A stretch of 64,000 nt of DNA from CAYPIE01 sp964410665 (lineage in GTDB: Bacteria; Planctomycetota; Planctomycetia; Gemmatales; Gemmataceae), in contig CAYPIE010000012.1 in NCBI GenBank assembly GCA_964410665.1, forward strand, positions 32,209 to 96,208, given 5' to 3'. Shown here one piece after another: positions 46,034 through 54,258 of this stretch. The position numbers and the translations under genes were made by a program. The number at the start of each line of letters is the position of its first letter. Within the stretch, counting starts at the first letter, position 1. The notes under the pieces were generated by a model that saw only the letters and a program-made list of their open reading frames with translations, was not told the DNA's origin and did no database searches.

Positions 46034-47305
46034 ATGAGCTTCTACCGGTCCCCTCGGGCGATGATGGGTTTGGCTGCCGTGGGCATGTCGTTGCTCAGCT
46101 CACTCCCAACGTTCGCACAGGCATCGCCCCGGTCGGATGCCCCGAGCGGCAAGCCACTGAAGGTATTCATTCTCGCCGGCCAATCCAACATGCAGGGGCA
46201 CGCCCACGTCCGCACCATCGACGCCATGAACCTGGACCCGAAGACGGCGCCGATCCTCAAAGAGATGCGCAACGCCGACGGCAGCCCAAGGGTATGCGAC
46301 CAGGTGTGGATCTCGTCGATTGGCTCGGCAGCCGAGGAGCGGGTCGGCAAACTGACTGCCGGCTTCGGTGCCGGTCAGCGTGGTCCGAAGATCGGGCCGG
46401 AGTTCACCTTCGGTATCTACATGCAAAAACTCCTGGATGAACCGATCCTGATCATCAAGACTGCCTGGGGCGGCAAAAGCTTGAACACCGACTTCCGCCC
46501 CCCGAGCGCTGGGCCCTACGTATTCGACACGGCCCAGCTGGCCAGGTTCAAACAGCAGGGCAAGGACATCGCAGCGATCAAAGCTGACAAGGCCAAGGCC
46601 ACGGGTCGTTTTTACCGCCAGATGATTGACCATGTGAAGACGGTTCTAGTGGACATCCAACGGGTCTACCCCGGTTACGATCCGGAGCAGGGCTACAAAC
46701 TCGCTGGTCTTGTCTGGTTCCAGGGCTGGAATGACATGGTCGACCGCGGCACCTATCCCGACCGCGGCCAGCCCGGCGGCTATGACCAGTACAGTGAGGT
46801 GTTAGCTCACTTCATCCGCGACGTGCGTAAGGAGCTTGCCGCACCCAAACTGCCGTTCGTCATCGGCGTTATGGGTGTGGGCGGCCCCATCGACAAGTAT
46901 GGCCCTGAGAAGCAGCGATACAAGGACGTGCACGGCAACTTCCGCAAGGCCATGGCCGCGCCGGCCGCCTTGCCCGAGTTTAAGGGCAACGTCGCCGCTG
47001 TGTTCACCGGGCAGTACTGGGACATGGAAGTCGTCGCGATTCGGAAGCGAGAACGAGCTCTGAAGGCCAAAAAGGACGCGATCAACGCCGCCACCAAGTC
47101 CGGGAAGCTGTCGCGCGAGGAAGGCAAGGCAGCCCTGGACAAGCTATACGCGGAGGCATTTACCCCCCGCGAGCTGAAGCTTCTGAAGGAGAGCACCTCT
47201 AACGCTGAGTTTCACTACCTGGGCTCGGCCCGGATCATGGCCCCGATCGGCAAGGGCTTCGCCGAGGCGATGGCCGGGCTGATCGAGGCACAAGACCGGG
47301 AGTGA
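46034..47305 (+). CDS. Secreted SASA-domain carbohydrate esterase
   Basis: The 423-residue protein has a signal peptide (MMGLAAVGMSLLSSLPTFAQA) and the SASA (sialate O-acetylesterase-like, CE6-related) fold. FILAGQSNMQGHA holds the nucleophile Ser, WGGKSL the oxyanion Gly, and the late EFHYLGSARI provides the catalytic His. A basic, helical insertion (about residues 330-390, rich in Lys/Ala) lies before the last motif. AGGAG lies 7 nt before the ATG at 46034. It is the third gene of a tight same-strand cluster (34 bp after the cytochrome), so removal of acetyl groups from glycans may be linked to the DUF1552/DUF1592 system. Confidence 0.88.
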   Translation: MSFYRSPRAMMGLAAVGMSLLSSLPTFAQASPRSDAPSGKPLKVFILAGQSNMQGHAHVRTIDAMNLDPKTAPILKEMRNADGSPRVCDQVWISSIGSAAEERVGKLTAGFGAGQRGPKIGPEFTFGIYMQKLLDEPILIIKTAWGGKSLNTDFRPPSAGPYVFDTAQLARFKQQGKDIAAIKADKAKATGRFYRQMIDHVKTVLVDIQRVYPGYDPEQGYKLAGLVWFQGWNDMVDRGTYPDRGQPGGYDQYSEVLAHFIRDVRKELAAPKLPFVIGVMGVGGPIDKYGPEKQRYKDVHGNFRKAMAAPAALPEFKGNVAAVFTGQYWDMEVVAIRKRERALKAKKDAINAATKSGKLSREEGKAALDKLYAEAFTPRELKLLKESTSNAEFHYLGSARIMAPIGKGFAEAMAGLIEAQDRE

Positions 47306-47530
47306 GTTTTACCTTCATCTCGCTTCACTAACCGGTGTAGGGGAGGGCGCAACCCACCAGACACACAAGTCTGACCGGCAAGGCATTAATTTATAAAATA
47401 CGCATTGCTTGATGTTTTTAATTGAATGGTTCTCCCAGACCGTTTTCACCCGACTCCCGACGGCGGCGACTTCACCGAGTTGCCATCGACTCGGGAGAAC
47501 GATTCTTCTACATGATTTCGAGCCATCCCC

Positions 47531-49465
47531 ATGACCTGGCATCACCCTCTGCTGCGAGCAGTCCTCATCTGTTCTTGCGTCTGCTTGTTCCTTGCAGCGC
47601 CCTGTTTGGCCGATGAGCGACCGAACATCCTTTGGCTCACCGCCGAAGACATGAGCCCGACGCTTGGCTGCTACGGCGATGAATACGCCACTACGCCGCA
47701 CCTCGATCGCCTGGCTGCGCAGAGCGTGCGTTACACCCGGGCGTTCGCCACGGCACCGGTCTGCTCGCCGTCGCGGTCGTGCCTGATCACCGGGTGTTAC
47801 GCCCCATCACTGGGCACGCACCAGATGCGTTCAACATTCCCGATTCCCGACGCGATCCGTGGCTTCCCCGCCCTGTTGCGCGAGGCCGGCTATTTCACCA
47901 CCAACAACTCGAAGACCGACTACAACACCAGCACTGCCCAACGCCTCATCCAGGAATCCTGGGACCAGAACAGCGCCAAGGCACACTGGCGGAACCGCAA
48001 GCGGGCCGGGCAACCCTTCTTTTCAGTCTTCAACTTCATGACCTCGCATCAGAGCCGCTCGATGGCCTGGCCGTACCAGCAGTTTAAGACGGAAGTGCAA
48101 AGCAAACTCGAGCCGGGCGAGGTGCACGACCCGGACAACGCGCCGGTCCCCCCGTACTATCCGGACACGCGGGTGATCCGCCGGACCATCGCCCGCTACT
48201 ACGACTGCGTCACCGCGATGGACAAGCAGGTCGGCGACATCCTCCGCCAGCTCGAGGAGAACGGCTTGGCCGAGAACACCATTGTGATGTTCTATTCCGA
48301 CCACGGCTCCGGCATGCCGCGGCATAAGCGGGCCTTGCTCGAGACCGGCATGCGTGTGCCGCTGTTGATCCATTTCCCAAAGAAGTACCGCCACCTCGCG
48401 CCGGCGGCACCAGGGGAGACGACCGACCGGCTGGTGAGTTTCGTCGACTTTGGCCCGACGGTGTTGAGCCTGGCCGGCGTGACCATCCCCGCAGTGATGC
48501 AAGGCCGGCCATTTCTGGGTGCCCAGCAGCCTCCACCCCGCCGCTACGTGTTCGGCCACCGAGATCGCATCGACGAGGCCTTCGATACGGCGCGGTCGGT
48601 GCGCGACGGCCGGTACCTCTACGTCCGCAATTACATGCCGCACCTGAGCTATCATCAGCCGTCGGCCTGGCCGGACACGGGCGAGATCCGTCACGAGTTC
48701 TACCGGTTGGCCCGGGCGGGCGGCATGACCCCGCCGCAACGTCATTACGCCGGTCCGACCCGTCTGGTCGAAGAGCTCTACGACTGCAAGACCGACCCGC
48801 TCAACCTCAAGAACCTGGCCGACGCGCCGGAACACCAGCAGGTCTTAAAGCGGCTACGTCGGGTGCACCGTCAGCACATCCGAGACATCAAGGACCTCGG
48901 TTTCATCCCCGAGGCCCACGCGTGGCGGGTGTTCGCCGCCACCACCCCGTGGCAGTCCGCCCGTGCGCGGAACTTCAAGTTCGACGAGCTGTATCGGGCG
49001 GCCTGGGCAGTCGGCACGGCCCAAGAGCAGACGTTCCTCGAGCAGTTGGCCGATGCCCGGGCGTCGGTGCGCTACTGGGGAGCGATCGGCTTGGCCGGGA
49101 AGAGAGATCTCTCGCCGGTAGCGGTGCAGAAGCTACGGGCGACGCTGACCGACGATTCCGCAGCCGTTCGGATCGCTGCCGCGGATGCCCTTGGCCGAGC
49201 CAGCTTCGTCGCCGAGGCGTTGCCGGTGCTGACCGACGCTCTGCAAGCGAAGGACCTCAACGTCGCACTGCAGGGGGCGAGGGTGATTGAACTGTTTGGA
49301 CCGGATGCCAAGGCGGCGGAGGCGGCGATGCGCGCCCTGGGCCAGCGTTGCGACCGGATCCAGACGCCGAGTTCGCCCGTCGCGTTCGATCCGTCCGGTG
49401 AGCAAGATCTGGCGATGTTCTGTGGCTTCTCGGTGCAAGGGTTCCTGGCACGCCTCGGGCGGTGA
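47531..49465 (+). CDS. Secreted sulfatase with C-terminal HEAT-like repeats
   Basis: The 644-residue protein has a signal peptide (AVLICSCVCLFLAAPCLA) and a sulfatase core with metal-binding ED in LWLTAEDMSP, the formylglycine site CSPSR and the YSDHGSGMPRHK metal/substrate segment. This resembles the N-sulfoglucosamine (heparan) sulfohydrolase group. After about residue 505 there are roughly three HEAT-like helical repeats (VRYWGAIGLAGK, VRIAAADALGRA, LNVALQGARVIELFG), an addition seen in planctomycete sulfatases but not in classical ones. A 225-bp AT-rich gap separates it from the SASA gene. No good ribosome site precedes the ATG. Confidence 0.9.
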   Translation: MTWHHPLLRAVLICSCVCLFLAAPCLADERPNILWLTAEDMSPTLGCYGDEYATTPHLDRLAAQSVRYTRAFATAPVCSPSRSCLITGCYAPSLGTHQMRSTFPIPDAIRGFPALLREAGYFTTNNSKTDYNTSTAQRLIQESWDQNSAKAHWRNRKRAGQPFFSVFNFMTSHQSRSMAWPYQQFKTEVQSKLEPGEVHDPDNAPVPPYYPDTRVIRRTIARYYDCVTAMDKQVGDILRQLEENGLAENTIVMFYSDHGSGMPRHKRALLETGMRVPLLIHFPKKYRHLAPAAPGETTDRLVSFVDFGPTVLSLAGVTIPAVMQGRPFLGAQQPPPRRYVFGHRDRIDEAFDTARSVRDGRYLYVRNYMPHLSYHQPSAWPDTGEIRHEFYRLARAGGMTPPQRHYAGPTRLVEELYDCKTDPLNLKNLADAPEHQQVLKRLRRVHRQHIRDIKDLGFIPEAHAWRVFAATTPWQSARARNFKFDELYRAAWAVGTAQEQTFLEQLADARASVRYWGAIGLAGKRDLSPVAVQKLRATLTDDSAAVRIAAADALGRASFVAEALPVLTDALQAKDLNVALQGARVIELFGPDAKAAEAAMRALGQRCDRIQTPSSPVAFDPSGEQDLAMFCGFSVQGFLARLGR

Positions 49466-49659
49466 GGACAGCTCTGCCATAGGTCTGATCCGAATCAAGC
49501 CGAGTCGCGGCGACCCCTCAGTTAAAGTGGGCAACCATGGAAGACGATAGTTGAATTGACAATATCCGGAGGTGAGTGACAAATCCTGGGCCTTGCACTG
49601 AGGTCGGTTCGGATTGCCTGGGGCAAACTTTTCGGCTCTGAGGCGAAGGAGTCCGGCGG

Positions 49660-50619
49660 ATGAGTAAAAAAAACCGGCCCTGGGTGGTCGATTATGCCGT
49701 TTACCTGCTCGTTCGGCTCTTGATCAGCGTGTTCCAGGGCTTACCGGTTGCTTCGGCTCTGAACTTCGCCCGGTTTGCGGCGCGGCTGACTTATCGGATC
49801 GACCGGCGGCATCGCTTGGTCGCGGCCGACAATCTTCGTCATGCTTTTCCGCACCTCGACGAGTTCGAAGTTGATCAAATGATTAGATATACATATAAAC
49901 ACTTATATGAAATGGTCATGGAAGTAGCGATGTTACCCCGGAAACTCCACCGGAGTACACTGCGGAAGTACGTCCACCACGTCGACCAGGCGGATTACCA
50001 CCGATGTCTCTCATGGGGCTTCTCGTCGCGACCGACGTTGACGGTCACCGGTCACTTCGGCAGCTGGGAGGCGCTCAATTTCGCCCTCGGGCTGGAGGGG
50101 ATGCGAGCAACGGTCATCGCACGAGCCTTGGACAACCGCTACCTGGACCGCTATGTCCGGCAACTCCGCGGCCGCACCGGGATGGAGATGGTCGACAAGA
50201 ACGGTTCGATGGAAGACGTGGTGGCGACGCTCGCCCGCGGCGGTAACGTCGGGCTGGTGGTCGACCAGGACGCCGGACCACGCGGCCTGTTCGTCAACTT
50301 CTTCGGGCGACCGGCCTCGACCTTCAAGTCGATCGCCCTGCTGGCCATGGAATACCGGGCGGTCATTCTGGTCGCCGGCTGCGTCCGCGGCGGTGCCCCG
50401 CTGCACTACCAGCTGTCGCTGGAGGATGAGATCCTCACCGAAGACTACCTGGACGACCCGGACGCCGTCCGCAAGATCACCGAACGGTTCACTGCCGCGC
50501 TGGAGCGGATGGTGCGGCGTCACCCCGGCCAGTACTTTTGGCTGCACCGCCGCTGGAAGTCCCAGCCGAAGCGGCGGGCTCGAGACTATTCTCAATCGCC
50601 TCTGCCTCAGGCCGCTTGA
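49660..50619 (+). CDS. LpxL/HtrB-family lysophospholipid acyltransferase
   Basis: The 319-residue protein has an N-terminal membrane helix (VDYAVYLLVRLLISVFQGL) and the acyltransferase active-site motif H-x4-E in VTGHFGSWEALNFA (about residue 129). DAGPRGLFVNFFGRPAS is the conserved second block. LpxL-type enzymes add secondary acyl chains to lipid A precursors at the inner membrane; in planctomycetes this fits lipopolysaccharide or ornithine-lipid-type modification. AGGAG lies 8 nt before the ATG. The tail of the opposite-strand WD40-kinase remnant begins ~135 bp downstream. Confidence 0.9.
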   Translation: MSKKNRPWVVDYAVYLLVRLLISVFQGLPVASALNFARFAARLTYRIDRRHRLVAADNLRHAFPHLDEFEVDQMIRYTYKHLYEMVMEVAMLPRKLHRSTLRKYVHHVDQADYHRCLSWGFSSRPTLTVTGHFGSWEALNFALGLEGMRATVIARALDNRYLDRYVRQLRGRTGMEMVDKNGSMEDVVATLARGGNVGLVVDQDAGPRGLFVNFFGRPASTFKSIALLAMEYRAVILVAGCVRGGAPLHYQLSLEDEILTEDYLDDPDAVRKITERFTAALERMVRRHPGQYFWLHRRWKSQPKRRARDYSQSPLPQAA

Positions 50620-50754
50620 TGGGCCGGTCTGCGGGCGACGCCGTGGGTTGCGATGGTTTCTACCTGCTGAGTTTTCCAACTGCTCAACTACAATTCTTGC
50701 CAACACGCGGCGTCCACTCTGCTCCGATCTCACTGCCGTGGATGCCTCGCGTAT

Positions 50755-51576
50755 GCTGCCCACGGCCAGCATGGTACTGTTCGGCGAGAAGGCGATAGAG
50801 TTGGGCAAGAAGGTGGGACGGTCCGGTATTGTCGAGTGCCCGGACGCAAGGTCCGTGAACACAACCCTGCCACCCCACATCACCGAGGCCACCGTCCTGC
50901 TGTCCGGCGAGATGGCCACGTCCTCGACGGAGAAGTCATGCAGCTTGCGGGTTGCCAGCTCCTCGCCGCTATGGACGTCCCAAAACCGAATCGTGCCGTC
51001 GGGAGAAACGTCCATGCTCAGGATGGGGCTACCGTGATTGACCAGCGGCGTGTTCCGGCTCCGTTGGCTCAGGTACGACAAATGCCACCACTGGAATCCG
51101 CGGAGGTCCCTGTCTCGGTATCACTCCAGCAGCCGGACCATCCCATCCACATCGCCTGCTTCCCAGGCTTGGTGGGCCATGTTTATGTCGGCCACGTACG
51201 ATTGCTCCTCCGCTCGCTCGCGCTGCTGCCGTTCGGCCCGTTCTGCTTCGACGGCCCGGTCCCGTTCGGTTGTTGCTTCCCTCTCGGCAGCAAGCGCGCG
51301 GATTGCTTGCCAGGTGCTGACCGCCACGCCCAACAGGAGTGCTGCAGCGACCAAGCCGGCGGTGACCATGGCTGCCTTGTTCCGCCGCGCGAATTTCCCG
51401 AACCGGTACGCCGTCGAAGGGAGACACGCCACGACTGGCTCATCGGTGAGGTAGCGCTCGACGTCTCGCGCCAAGCCGCTGGCCGTCTCGTAGCGCCGTG
51501 AGCGGTCCTTCTGCAGGGCCTTCATCACGATCCAGTCCAGCTCGCCGCGCTCCCGATGGTTCCAGCGTCTGCCCAT
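50755..51576 (-). pseudogene. Remnant of a WD40-repeat serine/threonine kinase
   Basis: On the minus strand the sequence from 51576 reads RGELDWIVMKALQKDRSRRYET and SGLARDVERYLTDEPVVA, the C-terminal end of a planctomycete Hanks kinase, followed by YRFGKFARRNKA, a membrane helix (AAALLLGVAVSTW) and a coiled coil (EREATTERDRAVEAERAERQ). After MVRLLE an in-frame TGA (51121-51123) interrupts it. The same frame then continues with DLRGFQWWHL and about two WD40 blades (SMDVSPDGTIRFWD, AISPDSRTVASV) and loses similarity near 50755. The whole N-terminal kinase lobe and most blades are missing. It is therefore a double-truncated, stop-containing relic. Confidence 0.8.
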
Positions 51577-51956
51577 CCGGATTGCATGCTGTTCCAGTCG
51601 AATCTACGGATGTAAATTTGATATTATCAACTTGCTTGAGCATACGAAGTTGAATTACGGGCCACGGTTGCGTCGGGCGGTCGTGCCGGCTGGCTTGCGC
51701 AGCCGGATCGGCCCACAGAGCATCTCGTACTCCGCAAGGCCGATACGTTGGTCGGGGTGCTTGGCCGCGGCTTGCGGACGACCTTCTCTCACGGCCCGAA
51801 TCATCCCTCGTCCCTGCCGAATGGCGAGGCACGCCCGGCAAACGATCGCAAGGTACTCCCTGCTTCGGGGTCCGACCGAGCCAATGCCCCGACGGTCGGA
51901 GTGGTGGATTTCCATCTCCGCTCGCTGGACTTGCCCAAGGCTTCGCGGGCCGGGCA
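51577..51956. other. Gap between kinase remnant and crp-type gene, holding repeat R1
   Basis: About 380 bp without a supported gene. An AT-rich joint lies near 51600-51650 and the first ~140-bp direct repeat at 51690-51829. The minus-strand frame through the repeat shows no domain I recognise. Confidence 0.45.
51690..51829 (+). repeat. Direct repeat R1 flanking the crp-hcp module
   Basis: This ~140-bp stretch is similar throughout to 54110-54251 in the same orientation. Shared blocks include GCGCAGCC, GATCGGC, AAGGCCG followed by TACGTT, GAATCAT and TGCCGAATG-x-CGAGG. I estimate about three quarters identity by eye, with a few single-base gaps. Confidence 0.7.
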
Positions 51957-52640
51957 TCAGACCTGAGGGAACATCCCCTGGGCCACCTGACCTAAGCGTT
52001 CGGGCTCGCGAACGACCAAGTCTCCGGATTCATCTTCGGAAATGAGTCCCGCGTTGCTCAGCCGTCGCAGAGTCCGCGAGAGTGTCTCGCTGGTCAGGTT
52101 CAGGTGACTGGCCAGGTGCTTCTTCAGGCCCAGTAAGTGGACGCTACCGTTGGGGCTGTCCGCGCAGTCGAGCAGGTATCGGGCCACTCGTCCGGCCGCG
52201 TCGCGTAGGGTGATGTCTTCGAGTAAGCCGACCAGGTGGCGGACCCACCCGGAGAAGCTCACCAGCAGTTGCAAGCAGAGGGGGTGGTCCTCGGACAGAG
52301 CTGCTCGGAACGGGTCGTTCGGCAGCAGCAGGCACATCGTCGGCTCGACTGCTTCGGCGGAGGCGGGACAGTCGAACCCGCCGATCGCGGCCACCTCGGC
52401 GAAGGTGTTGCCCGGCGCGACCAGGTGCAAGACATGCTCTTTGCCGCTCGGGGCGAGCCGGTACACGCGTACTAACCCTTTGCCGACGATGAACACCCCC
52501 GGGCAGGGGTCACCGGCCGTGAAGACCCGCTCGCCCGCCGTGAAGGAGCATAGTTCGGCCATGGCGATGAGCCGTTGTCGGCTCTCCCCTTCGACCGCGG
52601 TGAAGAACCGGCAGCTGGAAAGGATCGTTTCCGGGGTCAT
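51957..52640 (-). CDS. Crp/Fnr-family transcription regulator
   Basis: The 227-residue protein has an N-terminal cyclic-nucleotide-binding-like barrel (CSFTAGERVFTAGDPCPGVFIV, FAEVAAIGG), a dimer helix and a C-terminal winged helix-turn-helix. The recognition helix is LTSETLSRTLRRL, matching the E-x2-S-R pattern of FNR that reads TTGA half-sites. The N-terminal four-Cys [4Fe-4S] set of FNR is absent, so it is closer to heme- or NO-sensing DNR/NnrR or to CooA-like types; the ligand is not provable. I use the ATG at 52640 with GAGG 8 nt upstream; an ATG at 52655 is alternative. It is divergent from hcp, with an FNR-type operator between. Confidence 0.88.
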   Translation of the reverse strand: MTPETILSSCRFFTAVEGESRQRLIAMAELCSFTAGERVFTAGDPCPGVFIVGKGLVRVYRLAPSGKEHVLHLVAPGNTFAEVAAIGGFDCPASAEAVEPTMCLLLPNDPFRAALSEDHPLCLQLLVSFSGWVRHLVGLLEDITLRDAAGRVARYLLDCADSPNGSVHLLGLKKHLASHLNLTSETLSRTLRRLSNAGLISEDESGDLVVREPERLGQVAQGMFPQV

Positions 52641-52696
52641 CAGCGTGCCTCGCATTTCGCCATTATCGTGCCATTTTTCTCGATTTTCGTGCCCGC

Positions 52697-52710
52697 TTGA
52701 TCCATGTCAA
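52697..52710 (+). promoter_or_regulatory. FNR/DNR-type operator and class II promoter of hcp
   Basis: TTGATCCATGTCAA fits the FNR/DNR consensus TTGAT-N4-(A/G)TCAA. A -10-like GATACT lies at 52733-52738, its centre 32 nt from the operator centre. That is the spacing of class II FNR activation (site near -41.5), predicting a start near 52745. The adjacent Crp/Fnr gene has a TTGA-reading recognition helix. Confidence 0.75.
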
Positions 52711-52787
52711 GGACACTACGGCAGCCGGTGGCGATACTCGGCCATGAGAAAGGGACGTTCCTTTCGGGTGAACTCAGGAGACGAACC

Positions 52788-54083
52788 ATGTTCTGCAACC
52801 AGTGCGAGCAAACCTTTCGCGGCCTCGGCTGTGACCACTCCCCCGGCGTCTGCGGCAAGGACGCCGACGTGCAATCGGTCCAGGAAATGATTCTCTACGG
52901 CCTCAAGGGGATGGCCGCCTACTCCAGCCATGCCCGCCGCCTGGGCAAGAGCGATGAGCGGGTCAGCGCGTTCATCGAGGACGCATTGTTCTCGACGATG
53001 ACCAATGTCAACTTCGACCTGGACAGCCTGTTCGGCATCGCCCTAGATGTGGGGAAGTGGAATTTGCGTGTGATGGAACTGCTCGACGAAGGCCACGTGG
53101 AGACGTTTGGCAAGCCCGAGCCGAGCGAGGTCCGGCTCGGCACCGTCCCGGGGCCGGGCATCCTGATCACCGGCCATGACCTGGTGGACCTAGCCGAATT
53201 GCTCGATCAGGTTACGGGAACCGACGTGCAGGTCTATACCCACGGCGAGATGCTGCCCGCCCACATGTACCCGAAGCTGCGCGACCACCCGAACCTGGTC
53301 GGGCACTACGGGGGTCCCTGGCAGAAGCAGAAGACGGAGTTCGCCGACTTCCCCGGCCCGGTCGTGGCAACGACCAACTGTATCCTCATTCCGCCGGAGG
53401 CCTACAAGGACCGGGTGTTTACGACCCGTTTCACCGCCGTGCCTGGAGGCACTCGCATCGACGACGGTGACTTTGCAGCGGTCATCGCCAAGGCGAAACA
53501 GTGCAGCCCGACGGTGGAGGAGTTCCAGGGGGCACGTACGATCGGCTTCCACCGGGCCGTGCTGCTCGACGCGGCCGAGAAGATCGTCGAAGCGGTCAAG
53601 AACGGTGCGGTGAAGCGTTTCTACGTGATCGGCGGCTGCGACGGGGCCGAACCGGGCCGCAATTATTTTAGCGACTACGCCCGGGCCACCCCGGCCGATA
53701 CCTTCATCCTGACTCTAGGTTGTGGCAAATATCGCATCAACAATCACGATTATGGCACGCTGCTCGGGCTTCCGCGGTTGCTCGACATGGGCCAGTGCAA
53801 CGACGCTTACGGGGCGATCGCGGTCGCCCAAGCATTGGCGCAGGCGTTCGGCTGTGGGGTGAATGATCTGCCGTTGACACTGGTGATTTCATGGTTCGAG
53901 CAAAAGGCGGTGGCGGTGCTGTTGACCCTGCTACACCTCGGAGTGAAGGGGATCACGCTCGGGCCGAACCCGCCGGGCTTTGTGACGCCGAACGTGTTCC
54001 GGATCTTACAGGAACAGTTCGACTTGCGGCTGACGGATGATCCCGAGAAGGACCTGGCGATCACGCTGCCAGTCGTGAGTTGA
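52788..54083 (+). CDS. hcp: Hybrid cluster protein (hydroxylamine/NO reductase), short form
   Basis: The 431-residue protein begins MFCNQCEQTFRGLGC and has the Fe-S cysteines C3, C6, C15 and C22 (C-x2-C-x8-C-x6-C). Hybrid-cluster ligand motifs follow: ISGHDL-like ITGHDLVDLAELL, VYTHGEMLPAHMYP, ATTNCILIP, GGCDGAEPGRNYF, LTLGCGKYR and GQCNDAYGAI with LVISWFEQKA. It is ~120 residues shorter than E. coli Hcp because the helical domain after the Cys set occurs once, not twice, which matches the short class III Hcps. Hcp reduces NO to N2O and acts as a NO-dependent nitrosylase; no hcr reductase is adjacent. AGGAG lies 8 nt before the ATG at 52788; the frame is open upstream to 52704. Confidence 0.95.
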   Translation: MFCNQCEQTFRGLGCDHSPGVCGKDADVQSVQEMILYGLKGMAAYSSHARRLGKSDERVSAFIEDALFSTMTNVNFDLDSLFGIALDVGKWNLRVMELLDEGHVETFGKPEPSEVRLGTVPGPGILITGHDLVDLAELLDQVTGTDVQVYTHGEMLPAHMYPKLRDHPNLVGHYGGPWQKQKTEFADFPGPVVATTNCILIPPEAYKDRVFTTRFTAVPGGTRIDDGDFAAVIAKAKQCSPTVEEFQGARTIGFHRAVLLDAAEKIVEAVKNGAVKRFYVIGGCDGAEPGRNYFSDYARATPADTFILTLGCGKYRINNHDYGTLLGLPRLLDMGQCNDAYGAIAVAQALAQAFGCGVNDLPLTLVISWFEQKAVAVLLTLLHLGVKGITLGPNPPGFVTPNVFRILQEQFDLRLTDDPEKDLAITLPVVS

Positions 54084-54109
54084 CCGCCGAGCAACGGACT
54101 GCACTAACC

Positions 54110-54251
54110 CTGGCTCGCGCAGCCTGATCGGCGAGCAGTGCATATCGTTATTCGGTAAGGCCGGTACGTTCGTTGGGGTTGCCGCCGTGGCTTCCGGGCG
54201 GTTCACCCTTCGCGGCTGGAATCATTCTCAGTCCCTTGCCGAATGACGAGG
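54110..54251 (+). repeat. Direct repeat R2 flanking the crp-hcp module
   Basis: The second copy of the ~140-bp repeat lies between the hcp stop and the M24 peptidase start. Its conserved end ACGAGG supplies the GAGG ribosome site of the M24 gene. Confidence 0.7.
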
Positions 54252-54258
54252 TGGGCAG

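Noticed and set aside
51690..54251. R1/R2 considered as insertion-sequence ends
   Set aside because: They are direct, not inverted, and diverged; there is no transposase between them and no target-site duplication that I can see.
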